From the NCBI GenBank assembly GCA_021781255.1, contig JAJXXG010000628.1:1-7843 (forward strand): 7,843 nucleotides of DNA, written 5' to 3'. Both the position numbers and the translations under genes were made by a program. Origin of the DNA: Acidobacteriota bacterium. Its GTDB lineage: Bacteria; Acidobacteriota; Terriglobia; Terriglobales; Acidobacteriaceae. Below are positions 1 to 7,255 of the stretch, one piece after another. A model generated the notes under the pieces. The model searched no databases and was not told the origin of the DNA. It was given only the letters and a program-made list of their open reading frames with translations. Position 1 is the first letter of the stretch. Each line of letters begins with the position of its first letter.

Positions 1-2909
1 ATATGCAGGAGCTGCCACAAGTTGGCTTCGGGGCAAGCTGGCAGGCATTCCTGACCCTCTTGCCCGGCACAGCTGGCACTCCCGCGGGCAAGAACAGCAC
101 CTTGAATCCGGGCGTTTCTGGTGTATCTGCCAATGGAAGTGAGCCCTTCTCAACCACGCTGCTGGATGGTGCGACGACCTCTTCCCCGCAGAGCAACAAC
201 GTTGCCGTTCCAATGATTTTTGATGCGCTCTCTGAGGTAAAGGTCAGCGATTCACTTTTCTCTGCACAATATGGCGTTGGAGGCATGATTTATAACCGCA
301 TCAGCAAGGGCGGCGGCAGTCGCTTCCACGGTGAAGCATATGAATACTTTCAGAATGACGCCATGAACGCTGCGCCCTATTCGTTCGGTGTGGTGGCTAA
401 AGTTCCCCTGCTCCGCTACCACGACTTCGGCGGAAACGTCGGTGGGCCGATCATTCCTCATCGCATGTTCTTCTTCTTTGATTACGACAGAATCATTGAT
501 CACGGTGGAGCGGCAAATGGATTCATTACCGTGCCGAATGATGCGATGCGCTCCGGCGATTTTACCGGGATGCCGACAATCTATGACCCGACCACGCAAA
601 CCGTTGATCCGACAACTGGCAAGGTACAAAGGCAGTCGTTTGCAAGTGAGTATGGGAATGGCAACAAGATTCCATCGACCATGATCGATTCTGTCGCGAA
701 GGCGATTCAGGCGTATTATCCCGAACCAAACGTGGCCGGAACGGTTGTAACCGGCATACCGAAAAATAACTACTTCTATAACGCTCCAAGTTCCACGCCT
801 GAGCAGCGCTTCTTTGGCCGGCTCGATTACGACATCACAGGCAAGAACCGATTTACCGCATCGGAATTCTGGGGCGATCGTCCGGCACAGACATTGGCCC
901 AGGGGATTTGCCCGATAAACTGCTATTCGTCAACCATTGAAAACAGCAATGCGCAAGTTTCGGATGTGTGGGCAATCAGCCCAACGACAATGAATGAGGC
1001 GCGCTTGGGGTTCACAGATGAATTGGATTTCTTTGTGCCCTACACGCTAGGCCAGGATTTTCCATCGAAGCTGGGATGGACCTTCGCCAAGGCAAATGCG
1101 TTCCCAACGATCAATGTCGGCGGAGAGTACACCCTCGGGCCGGGCGTCAATGCGGTCTACAAGGAGTTCATCTTTGACCCTTCGGATATCGTCACGCTCA
1201 TCCGTGGTCGGCATGTGCTGCACTTTGGCGGAGAACTCCTGATTGAACGTCTCGATTCGACCGCATGGGGAAACATCAACGCAGGCACAATGAATTTCAG
1301 CGGAGTCTACACGGCCGCAACGCAAGGGGCCGCAAGCACAAGCGGACTCTCCTATGCGGATTTCTTGTTAGGCGAAGCAAAGAACTGGAATGCGAAGGTG
1401 TCTCCTGAATACGGAGCCAGGTTGAAGGCTCCCCAACTGTTCGTGAATGACGATTATCAGGTTCGTCCGAATCTGACACTGAATCTTGGAATCCGCTGGA
1501 TGGGTCAGACCGGCTGGCATGAAGTTCATGGCAACCAGAGAGCCTTCGACCCGACTATCATCAATCCCGCAACCAACACACCGGGAGCTATGTGGTATGC
1601 GGTGACGCATGTGAATGGGCGGACTTCTCTTCAGCATCCGCTTTGGGATGTGCTCATGCCCCGCATCGGCTTTTCCTATCAGCCGGTTCACTCAATGACA
1701 GTTCGTGGAGGCTTTGGAGTTTACACCTATCCGTGGTCTGCAGATACCTATGGAGGTGGCAATGGTGGCGCCTTTGGCTCCAGTGGCGGAGAGGCTGACA
1801 GCACAAACGGTGTGCTGCCAGTGGTGATCCTCGGCTCTGATGGCAACACGAACTACCAGGGGGCTGCTGGTGAAAGCGTGAATTCCCTGTATCTCAATTC
1901 GCCAACAGCGCCTGACTCCTACAACCATCAGGGTGTCGGATACACCGAATACCATGCTCCGGCCGCCAAGCTCTACCAGTGGAATCTTTCGGTCCAGCGC
2001 CAGCTTGGTGCGAACCTGGTTGCGGAGCTTGCCTACGTGGGGAGCCATGGAGCAGATCAGCCGTTTAACACGGATCTAAACCAGGTTCCGGAATCAATGC
2101 TGGCCCCGAACGACGCCAGCGGTGCCACCAATGCGAGGCCCTATCCGCAATATCAGGGGATTGGCGGTTATAAGACCATCGGCATTTCAAATTACCACTC
2201 AATGCAGGCATCCATTCAGAAGCGCATGAGCTCTGGCTTATCTTTCAACTTCAACTACACATGGTCCAAATTCCTGAACGAATCAGACAGTTCGGGGCAG
2301 GGATCGTATTTCGGGATACAGACTTTCCAGAATGCCTATAACCCTTCAGCGAATTACGGACCGTCGAACTTCGACATCAGAAATATGTTCAAGGGGCAAA
2401 GCGTCTATCAATTGCCCTTCGGCTATGGTCGCCGATTCCTGAACAGCAACAGATTGCTGGATGAGGTCGTGGGTGGATGGCTCAGTTCAATGACGCTTGT
2501 TGCCCAATCCGGCAATCCATTCACCGTAGTCATGTCCAACAACACCAGCTACAGTCAGGCAGGCGAGCAATATCCGAACGTCGTAGGCAATCCGCACCTC
2601 GCGAATCCCTCACCTTCTGCGTGGTTCAATGTGAATGCGTTCGCGGCTCCGACGCCCGGAACCTTTGGCGATTCCGGCCGGAACTCTCTGTATGGCCCAG
2701 GCCTTCTCAGCTTCAACATGGCGCTGAGTAAGACCTTCGAGATTGAACGCGGAATCTCCATGCAGTTCAGCGCGAACGCCACAAACGTGATTAACCATGC
2801 AAGCTTCGGCCTGCCCGACAGGAGCATTGGTCCTGGCCATAATGCTCAGATCACGAGCGTGACGGTGGGAGGAAGAGCAATGCAACTGGTAGCCAAGATT
2901 CGCTTCTAG
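1..2909 (+). CDS. Oar-like TonB-dependent outer-membrane receptor, N-terminally cut by window edge
   Basis: The frame is open from the left edge (first full codon at 3) to TAG at 2907-2909, giving 968 visible residues. Met at 3 is probably internal, because the sequence starts inside the plug region. Members of this family are usually longer and begin with a signal peptide and a carboxypeptidase-regulatory-like (Cna-B type) domain, which would lie upstream. The end of the plug is visible: a LDGATT-type stretch near residue 54, SAQYGVGGMIYN and SKGGGSRFHGEAYEYF near 87-116, then FGGNVGGPI and FFFFDYD near 142-161, all typical of Oar-like receptors. The rest is aromatic-rich beta-barrel sequence, including QWNLSVQRQL and FDIRNMFKGQSVYQLPFG, and it ends in a terminal Phe (QLVAKIRF), the usual outer-membrane assembly signal. 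Cys303 and Cys307 (visible numbering) could form a loop disulfide. The family is thought to import large or complex substrates using TonB energy; the ligand here is unknown. The PhoD-like gene follows on the same strand. Confidence 0.93.
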   Translation, partial: MQELPQVGFGASWQAFLTLLPGTAGTPAGKNSTLNPGVSGVSANGSEPFSTTLLDGATTSSPQSNNVAVPMIFDALSEVKVSDSLFSAQYGVGGMIYNRISKGGGSRFHGEAYEYFQNDAMNAAPYSFGVVAKVPLLRYHDFGGNVGGPIIPHRMFFFFDYDRIIDHGGAANGFITVPNDAMRSGDFTGMPTIYDPTTQTVDPTTGKVQRQSFASEYGNGNKIPSTMIDSVAKAIQAYYPEPNVAGTVVTGIPKNNYFYNAPSSTPEQRFFGRLDYDITGKNRFTASEFWGDRPAQTLAQGICPINCYSSTIENSNAQVSDVWAISPTTMNEARLGFTDELDFFVPYTLGQDFPSKLGWTFAKANAFPTINVGGEYTLGPGVNAVYKEFIFDPSDIVTLIRGRHVLHFGGELLIERLDSTAWGNINAGTMNFSGVYTAATQGAASTSGLSYADFLLGEAKNWNAKVSPEYGARLKAPQLFVNDDYQVRPNLTLNLGIRWMGQTGWHEVHGNQRAFDPTIINPATNTPGAMWYAVTHVNGRTSLQHPLWDVLMPRIGFSYQPVHSMTVRGGFGVYTYPWSADTYGGGNGGAFGSSGGEADSTNGVLPVVILGSDGNTNYQGAAGESVNSLYLNSPTAPDSYNHQGVGYTEYHAPAAKLYQWNLSVQRQLGANLVAELAYVGSHGADQPFNTDLNQVPESMLAPNDASGATNARPYPQYQGIGGYKTIGISNYHSMQASIQKRMSSGLSFNFNYTWSKFLNESDSSGQGSYFGIQTFQNAYNPSANYGPSNFDIRNMFKGQSVYQLPFGYGRRFLNSNRLLDEVVGGWLSSMTLVAQSGNPFTVVMSNNTSYSQAGEQYPNVVGNPHLANPSPSAWFNVNAFAAPTPGTFGDSGRNSLYGPGLLSFNMALSKTFEIERGISMQFSANATNVINHASFGLPDRSIGPGHNAQITSVTVGGRAMQLVAKIRF

Positions 2910-2930
2910 CTATAGAACTACAACAAGTAC

Positions 2931-2967
2931 TGGGGCTGGCTGCATCATTGTGGTGCAACCAGCCCCA
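2931..2967 (+). terminator. Strong intergenic hairpin between receptor and PhoD-like gene (attenuator/processing element or weak terminator)
   Basis: TGGGGCTGG (2931-2939) pairs perfectly with CCAGCCCCA (2959-2967). After one C/A mismatch (2940/2958), TGCATCA (2941-2947) pairs with TGGTGCA (2951-2957) including one U-G wobble, leaving a TTG loop. The 37-nt element thus has 16 pairs and a very GC-rich base. It lies 21 nt after the receptor stop. No T-tract follows (next bases GGCAACTAATG), so it is not a textbook intrinsic terminator. It may protect the 3' end of the receptor message, reduce read-through, or set different expression for the two genes. The pairing is certain; the role is inferred. 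Confidence 0.55.
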
Positions 2968-2984
2968 GGCAACTAATGAGAGAT

Positions 2985-2990
2985 GGAAAG
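2985..2990 (+). promoter_or_regulatory. Ribosome binding site that decides the PhoD-like start
   Basis: GGAAAG at 2985-2990 sits 6 nt before ATG 2997. The in-frame ATG at 2976 has no purine-rich Shine-Dalgarno sequence and begins only 8 nt after the foot of the 2931-2967 hairpin, so a ribosome would clash with the stem. This supports ATG 2997, which also puts the twin-arginine motif at the usual distance from the N-terminus. Confidence 0.5.
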
Positions 2991-2996
2991 CAGAGC

Positions 2997-5687
2997 ATGA
3001 AGAAGCGTTTGAGCCGCCGATCATTTCTGAAAAAGGCTGGATATACGGCCTTCGGAACCGTAGCCTTGTCGGGCCATCGGCTTTCTGATGCCGAAGAAGC
3101 AGGGGGAAATTCATCCTTTCAAAGCCAATGGCCGAAGACCCTCTCTCGGCCATGGCCGGGCCCGGAATACTGGAGCAATCCTCTGCAGGACTGGCGCGTG
3201 CAGAATGGACGTCTGGAATGTTTTTCTCCGGGTGGTGATCGCAATGTGTTCCTTCTGACGCGAGAGGTCGCTCACAGGCGCGGAGATCTGGTGATGAGCG
3301 TACGGCTGGGCAAACTTGACGAAGGTGCGCTCAAGCAGGGCTGTGTTGGATTTCGTGTTGGAATCAAGAATCCAATGAACGACTATCGCGCCACGGCCAT
3401 TTACGGTCGTGGCATGAATGTCGGCATCAACGCAGACGGGCGCTTGTTCATCGGAACGCTGGAAAAATCCGCTCCACTTGCTGATTTGAACCGCGAGCTG
3501 CATTTGCATTTGCAGGCAGCGCCTTTGAGCACCGGCTACAAGGTGGTGTTGCGTGTCACGGATGCTGACGGACAAAATGCAGTAGAGACCAGCAGGGAAG
3601 TTCCGGACACATGGATCGCAGGCGGGCTGGCGCTCGTTTGCAGTTCCAGTACGGTCAAGCCAACGCCGGTACCGTTTCCGGCAATTAAGGATTTCAATTT
3701 CTATCCGCCTGATCAGCAGGCGGGTGGATCAATGAAATTCTGGTTTAGCGACTGGACAGTTGCCGGGAGCAAGGTTGACACGCACGAAGACCGCGCCTAC
3801 GGCCCTATCCTGTTCACGCTTTACACAGTGAGCCGCGACATTCTCAAACTTTCAGCGCAATTCCCGCCGCTTGGCGAGGGATCTCATACGGCGTCGCTGC
3901 AAGTGCGCGACGGATCCGACTGGACGACCATCGCCGCCGAAAGGATTGATCCGGATGCATGCAACGTAACATTTCGCGTGACCGGTTGGAAGCCGACTCA
4001 GGACCAGTCGTATCGAGTGGTGTTTGAACTTCCAGATGATCGTGGAGAGATGAGACGCCATACATACGAGGGCACAATTCGGCACGATCCTGTTGAAAAG
4101 GAGAAGCTGACAGTAGGGTTGCTGACCTGCATCTGGGACTTTGGCTTTCCGCATACGGATTTCACCACGCACCTCGCTCAGCACAGGCCGGACATACTGT
4201 TGTGGACCGGAGACCAGGTGTATGAGCCGGTGGGAGGCTACGGCGCGATTGAAAGTCGTGTGCCAGATTTGGTGGTGCCCGCGATGCACGATTTCCAGCG
4301 GAAGTGGTTCATCTTTGGCTGGGCAACGCGTGATTTGATGCGCGATATTCCTTCCGTGTGCATGACGGACGACCATGACATGTTCCACGGGAACATTTGG
4401 GGTTGCGGAGGACGTCCAACAAATCCTGCCCTTGGTACAGGAGCGGCCGCGGAAGGTACTGTGCGCTATGGCGACAGGGAGTACGCCATCCAGGACTCCG
4501 GCGGTTACAAGATGGCGCCTCGCTGGGTGAACATGGTGCAGCGTATGCAGACAGCTCACCTGCCCGATCCGTTTGATCCTACGCCTGTGGAACAGGGCAT
4601 CGGCGTTTACTACTGCGATTTGCGTTGGGGCGGCGTGAGCTTTGCCATTCTTGAGGATCGCAAGTGGAAATCGGCGCCCAGACCTCTTCTGCCTGAGGCT
4701 GAAATCGTGAATGGATTCGCGCACAACCGCAAGTGGAATACAGAAGCGCAAGGCGATGATCCGGATGCTGAGTTGCTCGGACAAAGGCAGCTTGACTTTC
4801 TGGAATGGTGGGCTTCTGACTGGGGTGGCAGTACATGGATGAAGCTGGCAGTCTCTCAAACTGTATTCGGTTGCATCCACACTGAACCTCAGGGAATTTT
4901 CGACGATAGCCATGATCCCGATGAGACTGTGCCGCCGGTGGGCACTTATGTGGAAGGTGATCATCTGGTTGCTGACTACGATTCCAATGCGTGGCCGCAG
5001 CATGGGCGCAATGCGGCAATTCTCAAGTTTCGCAAAGCTTTTGCTGCACATCTGTCGGGCGATCAGCACCTGGGAACTATGTCGCACTATGGCGTGGAGG
5101 ATTTTCGTGATGGAGTGTACGGCATTTGCACGCCGGCAATCTCCAGCATTTGGCCTCGCCGCTGGTGGCCGCCATTCAAGGGGAAGAATCCACTCTTCGG
5201 CAGGCGCAACACTGGCGATTATCACGACAAGTTCGGCAACAAGCTTACCCTTTTGGCAGCAGTATGTCCGGCAAAGTATTCCGGGCCAGGCTTGGAAGGA
5301 CTTCGTCTTCGTGTGACGGGATACTCGATCCTGACCTGCGACAAGGCGACTCGTAAAATCACCGCCGCTCAATGGCCACGATGGGTGAATCCGGCGGAAG
5401 CCGGCGCGAAGCCCTATGAAGGATGGCCGATTGTCATCGACCAGATGGACAACGGACTGTGGGGCGCTGAGTGGGAACTTGAGACGATTGAAACGCCGGA
5501 ATTTCACAGTCCTGTGGTGCAGGTGCAGGATGAGTCAAACGGCGAGGTGGTATACACGCTTCGCATTCACGGATCATCCTTCACGCCCAGGGTTCGCAAG
5601 CCCGGCACATACACTGTGCTTGCGTTTGATCCGGATGGAAGTTTCCGAAAGACAAAGGAGCATCTGACGGCGCGCAAACGCACCTGA
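2997..5687 (+). CDS. Tat-exported PhoD-like metallophosphoesterase with N-terminal beta-rich extension
   Basis: An 896-residue protein from ATG 2997 (an in-frame ATG at 2976 would add seven residues). The N-terminus has a twin-arginine motif, SRRSFLKK at residues 6-13, followed by a modest hydrophobic stretch, so it is probably exported folded by Tat; no lipobox Cys is seen. Residues ~58-250 look like a beta-sandwich (alternating hydrophobic strands, QNGRLECFSPGG, FRVGIKNPMNDY), and ~270-370 resemble the Fn3-like domain that precedes PhoD catalytic domains. Catalytic-region motifs are LLTC with Cys378, GDQVYE at 405-410, DDHD at 458-461, a QRQLDFLEWW...AVSQTVF block at ~595-625, and GDQH at 688-691. 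They match the PhoD-like metallophosphatase family, which cleaves phosphomono- and diesters with a bound metal centre. It is longer than typical PhoD proteins (roughly 500-600 residues) because of the N- and C-terminal beta-rich parts. It follows the receptor by 87 nt on the same strand and is probably co-transcribed. Family assignment is firm; the substrate is not known. Confidence 0.9.
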   Translation: MKKRLSRRSFLKKAGYTAFGTVALSGHRLSDAEEAGGNSSFQSQWPKTLSRPWPGPEYWSNPLQDWRVQNGRLECFSPGGDRNVFLLTREVAHRRGDLVMSVRLGKLDEGALKQGCVGFRVGIKNPMNDYRATAIYGRGMNVGINADGRLFIGTLEKSAPLADLNRELHLHLQAAPLSTGYKVVLRVTDADGQNAVETSREVPDTWIAGGLALVCSSSTVKPTPVPFPAIKDFNFYPPDQQAGGSMKFWFSDWTVAGSKVDTHEDRAYGPILFTLYTVSRDILKLSAQFPPLGEGSHTASLQVRDGSDWTTIAAERIDPDACNVTFRVTGWKPTQDQSYRVVFELPDDRGEMRRHTYEGTIRHDPVEKEKLTVGLLTCIWDFGFPHTDFTTHLAQHRPDILLWTGDQVYEPVGGYGAIESRVPDLVVPAMHDFQRKWFIFGWATRDLMRDIPSVCMTDDHDMFHGNIWGCGGRPTNPALGTGAAAEGTVRYGDREYAIQDSGGYKMAPRWVNMVQRMQTAHLPDPFDPTPVEQGIGVYYCDLRWGGVSFAILEDRKWKSAPRPLLPEAEIVNGFAHNRKWNTEAQGDDPDAELLGQRQLDFLEWWASDWGGSTWMKLAVSQTVFGCIHTEPQGIFDDSHDPDETVPPVGTYVEGDHLVADYDSNAWPQHGRNAAILKFRKAFAAHLSGDQHLGTMSHYGVEDFRDGVYGICTPAISSIWPRRWWPPFKGKNPLFGRRNTGDYHDKFGNKLTLLAAVCPAKYSGPGLEGLRLRVTGYSILTCDKATRKITAAQWPRWVNPAEAGAKPYEGWPIVIDQMDNGLWGAEWELETIETPEFHSPVVQVQDESNGEVVYTLRIHGSSFTPRVRKPGTYTVLAFDPDGSFRKTKEHLTARKRT

Positions 5688-5748
5688 TTGCATTGCAACC
5701 GAGAGACAGAGCCCAATGGCAAGCGTTCGGCACTCTGTGGTTCTGCTG

Positions 5749-5780
5749 AAATTGTTACCAAAACTGCTTGGCAACAATTT
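5749..5780. terminator. Candidate bidirectional terminator / inverted repeat at convergent gene ends
   Basis: AAATTGTT (5749-5756) pairs with AACAATTT (5773-5780), and CCAA (5758-5761) with TTGG (5768-5771), around a 6-nt AACTGC loop, with one mismatch (5757/5772). That is 12 base pairs of 13. It lies where the PhoD-like gene and the opposing regulator converge, and it contains the regulator's stop codon (5755-5757). The outer AAA/TTT could supply a short U-run in transcripts from either direction. The GC-poor stem makes it weaker than a classic terminator. Confidence 0.42.
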
Positions 5781-7005
5781 CGGCTTCGGATGGAGTGGTC
5801 TCGATAATTGGCACTTTCACAACGGCCTCAAAATTGCGCGAGGGCCAATCGTGGGGAGCACCCTGCAGCAAATGAGAGAATGCTTTTGGGTCAAAAAGCA
5901 CCGACGCAGCTCCCTCTGTTCCGTAAGTTGTAATGCCGGCCGCGACAAACAAAATCTGATTACTGTCCGCGTCAAACAAGCGAGCGACAATCGCATAGTC
6001 TACTGAGGCGCGCCCGTCCGGCGTCAGGTTTACGGCCTGCCAGCGCTGCTTGGTCTTGGCATCCTCCACATAGGACTGTGCCCATTGCTCTCCGGCAACC
6101 AAGCTGAATCGAAGTCCCTTTGTGGCCCAGAGACCCCATGAGGATGTAAAGCCTCCAAGCAACAGGCTAGGCTGTTCTCTCAGTTCTGCAAAGGTAAGTC
6201 CTGAACCGAAGCGAAGGTGATACGGGATCCTGCGAGCGTTCAGAAAGTCTGCTGCCTGGCTGATTGCAGCGGTCACGCCGATGCCTACTCGATCAGAGAG
6301 CGTTCCGTGGATCGTTTTCGATTGGAGTACGGGAACGGAGATTAACAGTGGAGTCTTCGCATCAAGGACCGGTTCCCACAGCTGATCAAGCTCGGAACGC
6401 GGTTGCTTCCGAGATGTATAGATGACTACGGGGACAGATGCCGCAACCACAGCGGCTCCGCCAACGTACCAAAGCACTTTGCGGCGATTGAATTTGTGTG
6501 GCGTCGCTGGAGTTGGAATCGTGCTTACGGTAGGTGATTTCTCGTCTACAACCAACGGTGCAGAGATGAAATTCGGAGCGTAGCCTCCATGCGGAATGTC
6601 GATTTTCAACGGCGAGCCAGGATTCTCCCGATAGAACTGCGCCAAGCGCCTTCGCACCTCATGGGCCTTTACCCGGACCAGCGAATCCTCACTCGGCTCA
6701 AACCGCTGGCTCTTTCCAAACACCATATGGGCAATGGTGCGCTCATTGATCTCCTCCCGACGGCCTTCAACCGTCTCAGAAACGACATAGCGAAGAAAAT
6801 CCTGGCATCGCTTGCTCGAGGAGAAAGAAGGTGAAGCAATGACGAGATCCAGGTGATCAACGATCTGTTGGACCGACGGTTGCGGGTCCAGCTTTTGTTC
6901 CTGATCTCTCATCGGCTGGAGCATAACACCGCGTAACGGGGCGTGCAATTCTTTTCGGCCATGCATAGAAATGCTTGATTTCAAGTGAGGTTGTGCGATT
7001 TTCAT
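5755..7005 (-). CDS. Putative membrane-anchored winged-helix-like regulator/sensor with periplasmic C-terminal domain
   Basis: A 416-residue protein from the leftmost ATG (complement of 7003-7005); Met14, Met28 or Met32 (6966, 6924, 6912) are possible later starts, and none has a clear Shine-Dalgarno site. Residues ~43-146 carry a pattern frequent in Acidobacteriota proteins: FLRYVVSETVEG, IAHMVFGKSQRFEPSEDS, VRVKAHEVRRRLAQFY, IDIPHGGYAPNF. This block is often found at the N-terminus of TolB-like or adenylate-cyclase-like proteins and resembles a winged-helix DNA-binding domain. A Pro/Thr-rich linker leads to one transmembrane helix at ~177-197, preceded by RRK and followed by RK, so the C-terminal ~215 residues are probably periplasmic. 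That part begins LDQLWEPVLD and ends IVAKQFW, as in related uncharacterised proteins. By analogy to ToxR/CadC it could sense a periplasmic state and regulate DNA directly. It is transcribed divergently from the sulfatase-fold gene and convergently with the PhoD-like gene. The domain family is recognised; the regulatory function is inferred. Confidence 0.82.
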   Translation of the reverse strand: MKIAQPHLKSSISMHGRKELHAPLRGVMLQPMRDQEQKLDPQPSVQQIVDHLDLVIASPSFSSSKRCQDFLRYVVSETVEGRREEINERTIAHMVFGKSQRFEPSEDSLVRVKAHEVRRRLAQFYRENPGSPLKIDIPHGGYAPNFISAPLVVDEKSPTVSTIPTPATPHKFNRRKVLWYVGGAAVVAASVPVVIYTSRKQPRSELDQLWEPVLDAKTPLLISVPVLQSKTIHGTLSDRVGIGVTAAISQAADFLNARRIPYHLRFGSGLTFAELREQPSLLLGGFTSSWGLWATKGLRFSLVAGEQWAQSYVEDAKTKQRWQAVNLTPDGRASVDYAIVARLFDADSNQILFVAAGITTYGTEGAASVLFDPKAFSHLLQGAPHDWPSRNFEAVVKVPIIETTPSEAEIVAKQFW

Positions 7006-7015
7006 CGGCTGAAAC

Positions 7016-7036
7016 AGTCAATGACAGTTATTGACT
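7016..7036. promoter_or_regulatory. Candidate operator: 7-bp inverted repeat with 7-nt spacer
   Basis: AGTCAAT (7016-7022) and ATTGACT (7030-7036) are perfect reverse complements separated by GACAGTT, giving a two-fold symmetric 21-bp site with half-site centres 14 bp apart. It lies 10 bp upstream of the regulator's leftmost ATG and about 220 bp upstream of the sulfatase-fold gene. The position and symmetry suit a dimeric repressor or autoregulator. The repeat is seen directly; the operator role is inferred. Confidence 0.4.
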
Positions 7037-7243
7037 TGCAAGCCCTCTTTGGATGCATGCAGGATTCACCCGTTAACGCGATGGCGCACGACATGTAACG
7101 GCCATGCGGCAATTCCAGAAAGAGCACGGGCTGCAAAATTGCGTATTTCCCCGGTCTGTTTGGCCGAGACGAGATAGGCATTGATGCGGGCGGGTAACCA
7201 TGGTGCAGATTGTACCTTGAAATGATTGATAGCCAGGACAACT

Positions 7244-7248
7244 GAGGA
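7244..7248 (+). promoter_or_regulatory. Ribosome binding site of the sulfatase-fold gene
   Basis: GAGGA at 7244-7248 ends 7 nt before ATG 7256. It selects this ATG over the in-frame ATGs at 7262 and 7277, which have no equally good upstream purine run. Confidence 0.55.
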
Positions 7249-7255
7249 TACTTGG

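Larger units (their letters stand above)
7006..7255. other. Divergent intergenic region, probable two-way promoter region
   Basis: These 250 bases separate the divergent regulator and sulfatase-fold genes and must hold both promoters, unless the regulator starts further downstream. No convincing pair of -35/-10 boxes with normal spacing is seen on either strand. The region holds the inverted repeat at 7016-7036 and four perfect 8-bp palindromes: CTTGCAAG (7035-7042), TGCATGCA (7054-7061), CGTTAACG (7071-7078) and ACCATGGT (7197-7204). No convincing small gene or RNA is visible. Confidence 0.5.

Noticed and set aside
3..5. ATG at 3 as the true start of the receptor
   Set aside because: The protein would start inside the plug without a signal peptide, so the real start must be upstream of the window.
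1368..2048. Minus-strand frames of 107 and 118 codons inside the receptor gene
   Set aside because: They are shadows of the strongly supported beta-barrel reading frame.
2911..2916. TATAGA as a -10 box for a separate PhoD promoter
   Set aside because: No -35-like hexamer is found at 16-18 nt upstream, and the hairpin lies directly downstream.
2976..2996. Upstream ATG 2976 as start of the PhoD-like gene
   Set aside because: It has no Shine-Dalgarno sequence and is only 8 nt from the hairpin foot, while ATG 2997 has GGAAAG at 6-nt spacing and a better-placed Tat motif. The alternative is not excluded.
3852..5507. 551-codon open frame on the minus strand inside the PhoD-like gene
   Set aside because: It is fully antisense to a gene with all PhoD motifs, has Arg/His/Ile-rich composition without recognisable domains, and is best explained as a codon-bias shadow.
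5706..5738. ACAGAG...CTCTGT pairing in the convergent gap as a terminator
   Set aside because: It is a 6-bp stem with a 21-nt loop and no T-tract; the repeat at 5749-5780 is much stronger.
5716..6006. 96-codon plus-strand frame over the end of the regulator
   Set aside because: It lies antisense to the conserved C-terminal part of the regulator and has no recognisable features.
7031..7059. TTGACT at 7031-7036 as the -35 box of the sulfatase-fold gene
   Set aside because: At 17-nt spacing the -10 position reads TGCATG, which is poor, and the start would leave a leader of about 190 nt.
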